Assembly: GCA_039105265.1 (NCBI GenBank)
Contig: JAPFFF010000001.1
Span: 4,650,001-4,714,000, forward strand
DNA length: 64,000 nt
Source of the DNA: Tritrichomonas musculus
Lineage: Eukaryota; Parabasalia; Tritrichomonadida; Tritrichomonadidae
Direction: 5' to 3'
Each line of letters begins with the position of its first letter. The stretch's first letter is position 1. The notes under the pieces were generated by a model. That model was not told where the DNA came from. It was given only the letters and a program-made list of their open reading frames with translations, and did not search any database. Positions 30,501 to 39,732 of this stretch are shown here, piece after piece. The position numbers and the translations under genes are program-made.

Positions 30501-32130
30501 AAGAACCAAAATACAATTGAAGAAATTCTGCAAGCTACATCACCTGCCAACACTCATAACTGATGAAAAAGAATACTACAATTTGAGAGAGAACATAACA
30601 GGAGGTTTATCAAATGTACTTCATCGTGTGAACATTAGAGGTCAAACATTAATCAATAAACTCAAATATGATGCCGTTAATGACAGAATCATCAGCTATG
30701 ACACTTCAAACACAGTTTCACACGTTGCTGGTATTGATTTCAATTCATTGTATCCCTCTTCATTCACTTCAGTAAAACATTCATTCAATCCCTATCACGG
30801 AGGAATCATGTACATGCCAGGTTCATTTATAAAACGATTTGATGTTTATGATGAACAAGGAAACAAGAATGAAAAGGTATTCAATGCTGCAATGAATATC
30901 ATTCAATCAAAGAAGCGATTTGATGCAAACCCTGAGTTTATATTCAAAGCTGAAGTCAAATTAAGATGCCCAAAGAATAAAATCAATGATTTGATTAACT
31001 TTCCCCCTGTGTTTAGAAACATCAATATAATGAATGATGAGCAAACAATCGGAAGTTATATGTACAAATACATGAAAGACAATAAACTGAATTCAGCCGA
31101 TAAAGAAACAAGAAAGCTGACAATGCTTCTTGATACATGTGGTACATTTATGACGTTCTCGAATTACCTTTTATGGTTTTTAATTGACCACGGACTTATC
31201 ATTGATGACATTAAGAGCTTAAGTTTATATGAAGCTCATGACGGATTCAATCAATTTGTTTGTGAGTTTATGAAGAAGCGTCAAGATATATTGTCAGGAA
31301 AGGCACACGGGAACGAAAAGTTTTACAAGATTAGTATGAACGGATCTTACGGATATGACGGAATGAATTCAGAGAACTTCAATAAAGTCAGAATTGTTGA
31401 TAAAAATAAAGCCTTTCAATTGATTGCATCAGATACTTATCGCAATGGATGTAAATTGTCAAATGATTGTTATTTGATACAATCACAACCTCATTCATTC
31501 AAATGTAATACATGTCTTCAGGAATCATTTTGGACATTGGATAATGCGAAATATTGGTATTTGACTTTTCTTTATGACTTTCTATACAAATGCATTGACA
31601 TGAATAAGATTCATTTTAACTCGGTCGATACAGATAGTCTGTACATGTCTATCGCTGGTGATATGAATAAACCGATTGACCAGTTGTTTGATTACGTCAT
31701 CAAAGACAAATCATTTTATGATAAACACATTTATAGCTTTATGCCAAACCCAGCAATCAATGATGTATATGATGAGAAAAAGATTCTCGGTTGTTGTGTT
31801 GAGAAGTTTGGAGCAAATCAAGTTGCTTTATGCGCTAAATGTTATACCATTTGGTCAGATGACAAAACAATTTCATTAAAGCTCAAAGGTGTTTCATTGA
31901 AGAAGAACAACATCAAATCAAGTGATTACAAAAATGTCATTGATAAGCAATCAATAATGAAAGGCAAAAATATAAACCTTCAAATGAATTCACAACTGAT
32001 GAGTAAAATAACTGTAATCAAAAATGCTTTAACAGCGGCACATTCAAAAATGTTGGTTTTATCGAATCATTGTTGTTGTCCTTATGTCAATGGTTTCACT
32101 GCAAAGGATTATTTCATTGAGAATCATTAA
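27577..32130 (+). CDS. Maverick protein-primed-type DNA polymerase B with HNH insertion
   Basis: 1517 aa. Replicates the element. An N-terminal ~480-residue domain of unknown role has an acidic stretch (~85-105). A zinc-finger-like C498-x2-C501 cluster follows, then the 3'-5' exonuclease (exo I DFE at 572-574; exo II FNSSRFDSNLF; exo III YNDNDVEMM) and the polymerase motifs: A D1054-FNSLYPS, B KISMNGSYG near 1251, C D1351-T-D-S. Between the exonuclease and motif A sits an HNH-like CxxC...CxxC module (C927/C930, C960/C963) containing TLDRIDNNKGH. It is not an intein, as no splicing motifs are seen. Intact; the element 1 and 3 versions are broken. Confidence 0.92.
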   Translation: MSSRYYYRKDTKSFVIEQIRYINNELQLKPRLSTSKPSDYDVKHFKSILENYLTSFGFREHEGNGIDDISILHFVNRMKKEAEEQEEEEQFEEEEEQDDEQKLKQKQIENNIKIAHDALNKALQLIKSENILLRPLPPKTNKQPQRYEDIRFNNENAELIEYLKKFSYKGVHSKHDSYFIINEPENFDEAVEACSHFIDQFPNDNEKVERLDEDSKEPIKIYYKNGVSSIEDINEYLTETVFKQEVKPFKIYFQLTGIFEIPPKNESERYTYEASDINWKNYKSSVPIIVRENKDIDKVKLYVESKIHEYETTTSNIKLCIVWSVSFTISRVVKITGKIDEVSELFGKNKYIIIDNVDDCLCWYRFLACCLFPELTNQNKDEKKTKYNTANRTKAAKKILCDEHGITYSTKPTKEANQLINSFKGITIEEMKESAKNHNINVNIYEYDKEKHIYDIQEQWHNTDESNKTFSALLYSKDKIIHIMYIINAEALTNIHICPHCGSYIHKGHEHMDRFNNHVKKCEKLGGKFKKDFIPSREALPYCPHILNNPVYLYCLSYELEWKPTIHYITYDFETMEQKIEKKVSDKSVINSRLIPLSVSSCVKLDKGLITKNFDIRTNEFIAKWIEWLFVVGCDVYVDKLNHLKSFIKDKSEEELNKIDTSLKTITVFGFNSSRFDSNLFKEHLIKNHWSIDSGMIGTATSLKQVILKSSKYPIRLRFIDAQAFVAGGTLKQFGIDFGGISNSSKGVFPYEAINSDNYNEVLSKNEPFKYEDFYSYLNQKNPLTKADYEEYLIDSKRFATRWDYLLSYNDNDVEMMINPIDNLIQMNAEYKVDLISNLSLSKNASCIKYALAYKDFNPKNDYETINKMNTFKPSMKWWLNKCDNYRKQDMKHNQMNQNQRDISKCVSEKDFDAFMKLYESNETGKCHLCGEHFTHTNKPTLDRIDNNKGHQIDNCLLACAECNRLRQRDDDKITRTKIQLKKFCKLHHLPTLITDEKEYYNLRENITGGLSNVLHRVNIRGQTLINKLKYDAVNDRIISYDTSNTVSHVAGIDFNSLYPSSFTSVKHSFNPYHGGIMYMPGSFIKRFDVYDEQGNKNEKVFNAAMNIIQSKKRFDANPEFIFKAEVKLRCPKNKINDLINFPPVFRNINIMNDEQTIGSYMYKYMKDNKLNSADKETRKLTMLLDTCGTFMTFSNYLLWFLIDHGLIIDDIKSLSLYEAHDGFNQFVCEFMKKRQDILSGKAHGNEKFYKISMNGSYGYDGMNSENFNKVRIVDKNKAFQLIASDTYRNGCKLSNDCYLIQSQPHSFKCNTCLQESFWTLDNAKYWYLTFLYDFLYKCIDMNKIHFNSVDTDSLYMSIAGDMNKPIDQLFDYVIKDKSFYDKHIYSFMPNPAINDVYDEKKILGCCVEKFGANQVALCAKCYTIWSDDKTISLKLKGVSLKKNNIKSSDYKNVIDKQSIMKGKNINLQMNSQLMSKITVIKNALTAAHSKMLVLSNHCCCPYVNGFTAKDYFIENH

Positions 32131-32185
32131 ACAATTAATTTGATGATTTTATTTTAAAAAATCAATTTTTTTATTTTTGTTATAA

Positions 32186-32824
32186 ATGAGTCAACCAACT
32201 GAACAAACACAAATTGAAAATGCTGAAGCTGAATTTGAACCTTTGAAAGGTTTTGAAAGTGATTATGAAATTCAAACAACTTTCCCTTATAACATCAAGA
32301 ATAAGAAAACAGGAAAAATAATAGCTGAAGGTGAATACAGACAAAATGTTTATCCGTGTGTAAACCTAAATAACAAAATATATTATAAACATATTCTTGT
32401 AGCAAAGCAATTTATTGAAAACCCTAATAATCTGCCACAAGTCGACCATAAGAATAGAATCAAAACTGATTATCATCTTGATAATTTACGATTTGTATCA
32501 AGTTCAGAGAATAATAAAAATAAATCAAATTATAAAGGTATTCAATATGAATTCATTGATGACATACCTGATGATGCAATTGTTATTGATTTCTATGAAA
32601 CAAAGACAGAAAGGAAAGAATTTGAAGAAAACACGTATTATTATTACCATGATGATACTAATAATGAAGACATTTTTTATGCAAAGATTACTGATAATAT
32701 TTATAAAATTCTTCATATCAATACAAATAAATCAGGCAATGAATTTATTTCAATGAACGATATAAATAATCAAAAAGTTAGCGTATATATTAATAGATTC
32801 AAACATCAACATGATTTGATTTGA
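32186..32824 (+). CDS. HNH endonuclease (NUMOD4-type lead-in)
   Basis: 212 aa. F-E-x-DYEIQ...PY-x-I-(K/R) at ~25-45 is the NUMOD4-like region, followed by the HNH core (HILVAKQFI...QVDHKNRIKTDYHLDNLRFVSSSENN, ~70-115). Related to 48375-48710 and the C-terminal part of 58169-59050. Probably a free-standing homing-type nuclease living in the element. It follows the polymerase closely. Box TTTATTTTTG before the AAATG start. Confidence 0.82.
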   Translation: MSQPTEQTQIENAEAEFEPLKGFESDYEIQTTFPYNIKNKKTGKIIAEGEYRQNVYPCVNLNNKIYYKHILVAKQFIENPNNLPQVDHKNRIKTDYHLDNLRFVSSSENNKNKSNYKGIQYEFIDDIPDDAIVIDFYETKTERKEFEENTYYYYHDDTNNEDIFYAKITDNIYKILHINTNKSGNEFISMNDINNQKVSVYINRFKHQHDLI

Positions 32825-32825
32825 T

Positions 32826-35800
32826 TTACTCTTTGAATACAGCTAATGTTCTTTCATCAATGATACTTGTAATGATTCCAACGGTCATACGTTTTATTTT
32901 TGATGTTATTGCTGTCTCTCCTGAAAGAACTTTCAGCTTATTGTCTTCATTATCGATAAACACCTCATCACCGATTGAATAACATGATGAATCATTAACG
33001 CGAACCATATAATCACCATGACTTGCAAATGTTATACATTTATTTTTGTCATCGATTCTCACACATATACCGACATATTCTTTCCATGTTCCTGATGTTT
33101 TGACACTACAAATACAATCAGTTGTATCATCTGCTGTTGATGGTTTCCATTCATCACCAACATGTTTGTAAACCTTACCTGTCATATACACTGGAGAACC
33201 AACAACGAAATCACTAACAGAGTTCATTGATGATTCAATCGGCGAGTAATGTGTGATTGTATTTGAACCGTTTGATGTTATCTTGCCAGAAACATGTAAA
33301 TTTGAATCAATTGTTGTATTTCTTGCAGTACCAAACATGCTAAATGATTGAAATCTATGACCATCAACATATATAAATACTTCACCAGTATCAGCAGTTT
33401 TTGAAGACCTATACATAAAGACAGTATTATAAGTTTCATTATATCCAAATCTAAATAAAGCAAGTGTATTAGAATCAATAGAACTAAAGAAACTTGCAAT
33501 ATTACTTTCGGTACTATTAATCGTTAATGACCCATCATTATTTTTTGATACATAACCCGACAAATCGACAGGTTCAGGAATTTCACTCTTCACTTGGTCA
33601 ATAGCACGGGTCAATTCTGTTTTCAATGCAAAGTTATCATTCACATATTTCACCGAAGTAATCATATCATCATTCACAGGTCGTATGCTGATTAATGTGA
33701 TAGATGCATCATAAATATTGGTTAGTGTATCATCCTCAGCTCTCAATGAAACAATACGTGTAGCTACACGAATATCTATCAATTCACTTGACTCTCCGCT
33801 GGTTGATTTGTATATGAGATTTGCACTCTTTCGTCCAGAATATTCGTATTCAGCTTCTTCATATGTCGCATCATCAGCATTTCGTTTGAATTTGACGATT
33901 ATATTTTTAGTTGTCAATACTCTTCTTATATATTCATCTGGGATTGCACAACCACTATCATTCTGTGTACATTGAATTGTGATTTGTTCTGGACTTCCAT
34001 CAACAACATTCGAGTCTTTGATAAATGGCGATTCGATTTGGGCTCTAATGAAATTATATGCTATTGGATTATTATTTCTATGTGCTGCAATATATGATAC
34101 ATATACAATTTGTCCATCATCATAACGCCATATTATTCTATCAATGCGTTTGCCATTGCTATCATACCTGTCCATGCTATCATAAGTGCTAGTAGAACCA
34201 GTTGGTTTAAATATTACATCAATATGCACTATATCATCATCTTGATTATCTCCCCAATTAACATCAAATACCAAATGAACTCTGGCATTTGGTAGCTGAG
34301 GGGTAATATATGCACCGTCATATAAGTTTGCTGGATATTCAATATTCAATTCAGTTCCGTATAATGCAGTATTCAATGCAGATTCATTAACCAAATCAGT
34401 TGGAATTGTTGGTATATCTGTTTTCAATGCATATTTATCTAATTCATAAGCTAATTCATCCTCATCAACAAACTTCTCATCAGCTTGTGCACTAGTATAA
34501 TACGGTGTCAAATCAACATCTTTAATATCACTCTTCAATGCATAAGTGTTCGTCACATATCTAGCTGAATAAGCGTTTCTGTCTGTTGGTTCGATAGTTT
34601 TGGTAATTGAACACGATAAAACTTCTGGTGTATCGCCAGTTCCTGGATTGATTAATTCATGGCTGTCATACAAAAACCAAATACTTGAATCACTTCCTTC
34701 GATACGCATTATCTGAGAGGGTTGTTCGTCATCATCGTCATTGTACGAATAGTCTACATGAACATAATGACCCGTATAAAAACTGTTTGATGAAACAATA
34801 TCCAACCCGTATTGCTCAATCAGTTCATGATATGTGTTGTAATCCAAATCAGGAATTGTATTATTGACGATTTCGAATTGAATTGTTGTTTGACCCTCAA
34901 TAATTTCTGGGATTTCACTCTTCATTGCATATTTTCCTTCTGCAACTGTTTTCGTTTCATACTTATCCAATTCATAAGCCAATTCATCCTCATCGACGAA
35001 CTTCTCATCAGCTTGTGCACTAGTATAATACGGTGTCAAATCAATTGGTTCAGGTATATCACTCTTCAATGCTAATCTTTCTTCTGTTTCTGCTAATGTT
35101 ATTGTTATTGGAAGGTATTGATATCTATCATAAATTGCTCCACTAACTTCATCCCACACTAATTCAAAATACTCACCTTCACTTTCAAATCCTTCAGCTT
35201 CATGTTGTTTAACGTTATATTCATCATCAGTATATAATTCATTTGTCTTGAATCTGATATCAAAATGGAATATATTACTACTATTGTCTAATTTATAACC
35301 AACCAAATGTGTTCCTTCTTTGAACGGTAAAACGTGAGATGTATCCATTCCGTTTTCTTCATATTCTTCTGGTATTGGTCCTGTATTAGGAAACATATAT
35401 GTCTTAGTATCAATTGTGTATTCAGTTGATACATTCAAATTATCTCTCGTGATGTAATTCTTCAAATCATCTTTTGGAACATATCGTTCGGCACAAACAT
35501 CCAAAGCTGATTGAAAACCTTCATTAGCCGCTATACTTGTTAAACACATTGATGCTTTAGCTGATAATGGTTTATCATCTTCAGCCATCAATTTCTGAAA
35601 CATTTCGTCTGATAATAGTTCTTTTATGTTCAATTGCAACTCACTATTTTTGAGTACTTCTGGTATATCCGTCTTCAATGCATAATTCGTTATATCAATT
35701 GGTTCGGGTATATCAGTTGATAAAGCATAATTGTTGATAACATAATCACGCAATCCGTTAACAGCTTCATTCAATTGTTCCTCAGTGATTCCATTTCCGT

Positions 35801-35936
35801 TTGGAATCCCTACGTTTCCGTTCGATGAATCGCCTTTGATAACATAATTATCGACATATCTTTTAATGTATTCGTTAATCAATCCGTCAATAGTATTTGT
35901 TTTTGTTATGTGTCCGCTCTGCTCAATCGTAAACAT
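32826..35936 (-). CDS. long fibre/tail-like virion protein
   Basis: 1036 aa. It contains repeated linker units of the type YALKTDIPE/YALKSDI and two near-identical copies of a block PYYTSAQADEKFVDEDELA, alternating with beta-rich segments, a layout typical of trimeric fibres. The C-terminal ~120 residues (SPVYMTGKVYKHVGDEWKPS...) look like a phage-type fibre head domain. The role as a spike or fibre is inferred. It converges on the HNH gene with only one base between stop codons. The element 1 counterpart is probably the truncated 9964-10293. Confidence 0.6.
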   Translation of the reverse strand: MFTIEQSGHITKTNTIDGLINEYIKRYVDNYVIKGDSSNGNVGIPNGNGITEEQLNEAVNGLRDYVINNYALSTDIPEPIDITNYALKTDIPEVLKNSELQLNIKELLSDEMFQKLMAEDDKPLSAKASMCLTSIAANEGFQSALDVCAERYVPKDDLKNYITRDNLNVSTEYTIDTKTYMFPNTGPIPEEYEENGMDTSHVLPFKEGTHLVGYKLDNSSNIFHFDIRFKTNELYTDDEYNVKQHEAEGFESEGEYFELVWDEVSGAIYDRYQYLPITITLAETEERLALKSDIPEPIDLTPYYTSAQADEKFVDEDELAYELDKYETKTVAEGKYAMKSEIPEIIEGQTTIQFEIVNNTIPDLDYNTYHELIEQYGLDIVSSNSFYTGHYVHVDYSYNDDDDEQPSQIMRIEGSDSSIWFLYDSHELINPGTGDTPEVLSCSITKTIEPTDRNAYSARYVTNTYALKSDIKDVDLTPYYTSAQADEKFVDEDELAYELDKYALKTDIPTIPTDLVNESALNTALYGTELNIEYPANLYDGAYITPQLPNARVHLVFDVNWGDNQDDDIVHIDVIFKPTGSTSTYDSMDRYDSNGKRIDRIIWRYDDGQIVYVSYIAAHRNNNPIAYNFIRAQIESPFIKDSNVVDGSPEQITIQCTQNDSGCAIPDEYIRRVLTTKNIIVKFKRNADDATYEEAEYEYSGRKSANLIYKSTSGESSELIDIRVATRIVSLRAEDDTLTNIYDASITLISIRPVNDDMITSVKYVNDNFALKTELTRAIDQVKSEIPEPVDLSGYVSKNNDGSLTINSTESNIASFFSSIDSNTLALFRFGYNETYNTVFMYRSSKTADTGEVFIYVDGHRFQSFSMFGTARNTTIDSNLHVSGKITSNGSNTITHYSPIESSMNSVSDFVVGSPVYMTGKVYKHVGDEWKPSTADDTTDCICSVKTSGTWKEYVGICVRIDDKNKCITFASHGDYMVRVNDSSCYSIGDEVFIDNEDNKLKVLSGETAITSKIKRMTVGIITSIIDERTLAVFKE

Positions 35937-35958
35937 TCAATTTATTAGAAACTAAACA

Positions 35959-38253
35959 ATGTCAAAACAAGATAAAAATAATTCATCTGATAGCTTTGAA
36001 TTAGATTTAAGTAATATTGATGATGAAACTATATTTGATAGTGAGGTATCTAAACCTGATGATGATGAAGAACTAGAGGACCCGATAGATTATTTTAAGA
36101 ACACGTTTCTCAGTACATACAAACTAGAACACCCCAATGATTTGATTAATTTGTTGTATCAAATACAAAACAATGAGTATACAGGAAGAAGTGTGGGAAA
36201 GATTCGTGAAATGAAAGTCAAGTTTCGTCGATTTGTTTCATTGATGAACAAAATCAATGCAGGTATTAAAAGTAAAGGCAATCAATTCCTTAGTTTAAGA
36301 GAGTACACAACAGATAAAAAAAGTCTTGATACAATTATCAATTACTTCAATATTGTTGTCAACGATGATTTAAATTATAGCTCTGATGGTTTTCGTTCAT
36401 CACCCATCAAACCACCGAGAAAGAGTCAAACACCACAAACCAACAAAGGAAGAAGAAAGAGAACAAGCATACATGAACCAACACTTGATACTAATAAACG
36501 AAGAACACCAAGAAGAAAACGCATAACTCCGAGTGATTCTGATGAAAATGACTCGACAATACAATTGCCTAAAGACAGTGAAGATTCATTACTTAATATA
36601 ACATTAAGCGAATCAGATTCTGAGTCATTAATATTGAAAAACGATGATTTATCTGATTCTTTTATTGAACCATCAAAGGAACACAATAAAAATAATTTTT
36701 CAACTAATAAAATGGCAGACGACAACAACAATAATAACGGACCTCTTCAATCATTATATGATGATGAATTAGATGATTGGCAAGATGATAATGAAGCAGC
36801 AACCGAAGCATACAGATATGCAAGAACACCTGCAAAACAACCATACAAATATGATGATGATGAAGAAGAAGCACAAGAAATTAAATCACCTTTTGCAAGG
36901 AAATACAAAGGATATGCAGAAGATAACAAAGCAGATGATGAAATACTTGATGAATTAATAAGAAATGCAAAGCAACCCTCAAAGAATACTCGCGGACGTC
37001 GTGATAAAAAAGATATGCCTCTTGTTAACTCAACATTAAAGGATTCATTTGACAAGCTTGAAATACCTCGGGTTGGTGGTAATATATCCTATTACAGAGA
37101 TAAATTTATTGATATGATTATTAACGGAAACTTCAGAATCAAATACATTCCGAATGCAGCTTGTCGTGATACAGCTATTGAATACTGTAAGAATTCAGTT
37201 GATAAAGACGGTAAACCAAGATATCGTTTATTACCAGAAAATGCCAAAGACCCGTTAGGAAACTCAATAACAGACTTGAACGGTGATAAAGTTGATGATG
37301 TTGTTTTAATTGATAGGAACGGTAATCCTTCAATCATTAACGGATACAAGCTTGTATTTGCTTCTCCTTACAAGAAAGTTTGGAAATCTGTTATTAAAAC
37401 AAAACAAGAAAGAAAAGAAATGCCGTTCAATAAATGGATTCAATCATTATTTGATAAAGATATCAAGAAAATTGATTGGGATGCTGGTCAATACAAATTA
37501 ACAAAGGGAAAAGACATGCAAGAGCTAGAAAATTATTACGGTCCTATGGGTCTGGGAAAAGCAAGAGTCAGCAAACGTATTACACCAAGTTCTTATTGGT
37601 CATCAATCTTTTCTAAAGTCTGGAAAGTGTATTGGAATGACGAACAATTCTTTGTATTATCTCCTTTGAAGAAACTCATCAATTACCTTGCTGTATCAAA
37701 TATGTTATTTGCTTATCTCTTTGATGCTCCTTTCAAAGAACTAATTCAAGACAATAAGTTCAATGGAAAGATATTAACATATGAACAATGGTCATATTGG
37801 AAACAACAGAACAATAAAGAATATGTTTCAGTATTAGGAAAGAATGTTCAATCATATGTTGAGAAGATTATTGATAAAGCTATTGATATCACATCAGGAG
37901 AATTAAAGACTGAACCAAGTCAATGGGGTAAACAATTTACTGAATTAATGCATTACATTGATTATGTTGTCTTTGGTGTTGGTTTCAATGTTGATGTAAG
38001 TAAGCAAGAAGGATATAACAGGTTGAAACGAAATGCAGAAGGAATTAAAGAAGCAACGCCAGAAGATATTAAGAACGTTAAAGATAATTTCATTAAACGA
38101 ATCACTGCAGCAATAGAAAGAGATATATATCCAAATTGTGGATACACAGCATTCAAAGCACAACTCAAAGAAAGTAAATTGCAGAACAAAAATAAATATG
38201 ATAATTTTGCTGTTAATCTTAAACCATTACATCAAAGAATGAATAATGAATAA
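35959..38253 (+). CDS. Maverick virion-type protein with Ca-loop motif (764 aa)
   Basis: The N-terminal ~330 residues are acidic, low-complexity and Ser/Arg-rich. The C-terminal half (from ~360) is homologous to 4648-5793 of element 1, sharing DLNGDKVDDVV (~436-446) with IDRNGNPSIINGY and the following aromatic block, then a helical region with W residues. Acidic loops of this kind can hold calcium. Position near capsid genes suggests a structural or core protein. Divergent from the fibre gene, with a 22-base gap. Confidence 0.6.
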   Translation: MSKQDKNNSSDSFELDLSNIDDETIFDSEVSKPDDDEELEDPIDYFKNTFLSTYKLEHPNDLINLLYQIQNNEYTGRSVGKIREMKVKFRRFVSLMNKINAGIKSKGNQFLSLREYTTDKKSLDTIINYFNIVVNDDLNYSSDGFRSSPIKPPRKSQTPQTNKGRRKRTSIHEPTLDTNKRRTPRRKRITPSDSDENDSTIQLPKDSEDSLLNITLSESDSESLILKNDDLSDSFIEPSKEHNKNNFSTNKMADDNNNNNGPLQSLYDDELDDWQDDNEAATEAYRYARTPAKQPYKYDDDEEEAQEIKSPFARKYKGYAEDNKADDEILDELIRNAKQPSKNTRGRRDKKDMPLVNSTLKDSFDKLEIPRVGGNISYYRDKFIDMIINGNFRIKYIPNAACRDTAIEYCKNSVDKDGKPRYRLLPENAKDPLGNSITDLNGDKVDDVVLIDRNGNPSIINGYKLVFASPYKKVWKSVIKTKQERKEMPFNKWIQSLFDKDIKKIDWDAGQYKLTKGKDMQELENYYGPMGLGKARVSKRITPSSYWSSIFSKVWKVYWNDEQFFVLSPLKKLINYLAVSNMLFAYLFDAPFKELIQDNKFNGKILTYEQWSYWKQQNNKEYVSVLGKNVQSYVEKIIDKAIDITSGELKTEPSQWGKQFTELMHYIDYVVFGVGFNVDVSKQEGYNRLKRNAEGIKEATPEDIKNVKDNFIKRITAAIERDIYPNCGYTAFKAQLKESKLQNKNKYDNFAVNLKPLHQRMNNE

Positions 38254-39369
38254 TTAATTTAAATCAAAACCTCCATTATTGTTATTATTATTATTATTTT
38301 TGTCATTTGGGTCTGAAACGATTCTAAAACTATAACGTTTTGTTGATTGTGGTTGTTTCTTCTGGTCTTGCTGATTATCAAGTGAAGTTGACAAGTCTTC
38401 AAAAGTATCATTATTTATGTTTTGTTGTCGTTCAGAATAATTTGATGTCTTATTAGGATTTGGTGTTTCAAAATAAAAGCCTTGTGATTGATTTTGATTT
38501 CTTACATGCCAATCGTCTTCAATTTCCATAGGTTCATAGCTTGTTGGATAATTTGGTTTTGTACTTATGGCTGATGCTGAAAAATGAACTTTGTTATCAT
38601 TTTCTTTTGATTTATGCTTTCTTGGTGGATTGGGAGTTAATGATTTAATATTTTCTGTTGTTTCATTTGTTGTTGTTTCGTTATCGGGTTTTATATTTGG
38701 TTTGAATATAGGATATTCAGTGAATATAGTATCATTTCGAAAACCTAAATGTGCAGGTTTCTTCGGTTTATAATTCGTATTTTGATTTAAATCGTTCATT
38801 GTTTGTATTCTAATATCATTGGTGTCAGAACCTGGTTCTGTGTTATCATAGAAATCAATTATCGGTATTAAGTTTGGATTATCATAAACGGTGAATGATA
38901 TATATGTTTTATTTGCATTAGGATTATAACCTGTATCAGCTGCAGTAATTATATTATTAAATGCATTCATGAATACCTCATAAGTAAAAGCGAAATTTAC
39001 TCTATTAAAATAAGCTTCACCATCATATTCTACATAATAATTTGTTATATCTTTAGGTGTGTTATCATTTAATAATACAAATACAGGTTCTTGAAATCCT
39101 GGTAGTATCTTTCGTATAAATATGTATGACGGACTATAAATTCCATCACCAATTAAATATAACATCCATGCAGGTCTAGTCGTTAATGTTGTACCTTTAT
39201 AAATACTTTGAACTTGCCTCGGAAATGTAAAAGTTGATGGGAAAATATAAATTGACCTTGATTCAGTAGTCGTAATCATAGCAAATGCAATCGGTGCTAC
39301 ACCATTAATTTTATAATTGCTCATATCAGCCAATTGATTCGGATTTAAATAAAATACATGAGAATCCAT
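38254..39369 (-). CDS. Maverick element 2 protein, beta-rich N terminus (371 aa)
   Basis: Not recognised. Residues 1-~180 look globular and beta-rich (SRSIYIFPSTFTFPRQVQSIY...). The rest is polar, with Asn/Pro/Ser runs, ending in an (Asn)10-type tract encoded by trinucleotide repeats. Located between two probable virion genes, so perhaps structural. Its stop codon lies directly after that of 35959-38253. Confidence 0.5.
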   Translation of the reverse strand: MDSHVFYLNPNQLADMSNYKINGVAPIAFAMITTTESRSIYIFPSTFTFPRQVQSIYKGTTLTTRPAWMLYLIGDGIYSPSYIFIRKILPGFQEPVFVLLNDNTPKDITNYYVEYDGEAYFNRVNFAFTYEVFMNAFNNIITAADTGYNPNANKTYISFTVYDNPNLIPIIDFYDNTEPGSDTNDIRIQTMNDLNQNTNYKPKKPAHLGFRNDTIFTEYPIFKPNIKPDNETTTNETTENIKSLTPNPPRKHKSKENDNKVHFSASAISTKPNYPTSYEPMEIEDDWHVRNQNQSQGFYFETPNPNKTSNYSERQQNINNDTFEDLSTSLDNQQDQKKQPQSTKRYSFRIVSDPNDKNNNNNNNNGGFDLN

Positions 39370-39381
39370 TTTGAATAGTCA

Positions 39382-39732
39382 TTAATAAATCAAAAGACAA
39401 CTGAATATAAATGATTCAGGTTCAATAACGTTTCCTTTCATGTCTGTGAACCATAAATGATACTCTTTTTTTGTGTTGTTCAGACATTCATATTTACGAT
39501 ATTTCGTTTGTCGTCTGTTAGCAAGCATAATGAAATGGTCGCAGAAAGGCATGAATTCAACAATATCTGAATGAACCATCAAATCACCAACAATATGTTG
39601 ATTGACAACAGCACCACAATACTGAACAACAATGTACTTCTTGTTGCGACTATAAACGAAATCATCAGGAAGATTAAAATCTTTTGTTTGTGTGTGATAG
39701 TATCGTTTTGTGATTGGTTGTTTAGCTTTCAT
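39382..39732 (-). CDS. candidate minor capsid (penton-type) protein
   Basis: 116 aa, aligning with the C-terminal two-thirds of 9420-9908 (YIVVQYC/YISFQYC; MPFCDHFIMLANR; LWFTD-x-KG). It lacks the N-terminal calcium-loop segment of that protein. Its start overlaps the end of the integrase gene by 11 bases on the same strand. Assignment as the single jelly-roll minor capsid protein follows from size and synteny. Confidence 0.5.
   Translation of the reverse strand: MKAKQPITKRYYHTQTKDFNLPDDFVYSRNKKYIVVQYCGAVVNQHIVGDLMVHSDIVEFMPFCDHFIMLANRRQTKYRKYECLNNTKKEYHLWFTDMKGNVIEPESFIFSCLLIY

Noticed and set aside
27577-32130. HNH in polymerase considered as an intein
   Set aside because: No N-terminal Cys block or C-terminal His-Asn splice motif; no clean boundary.
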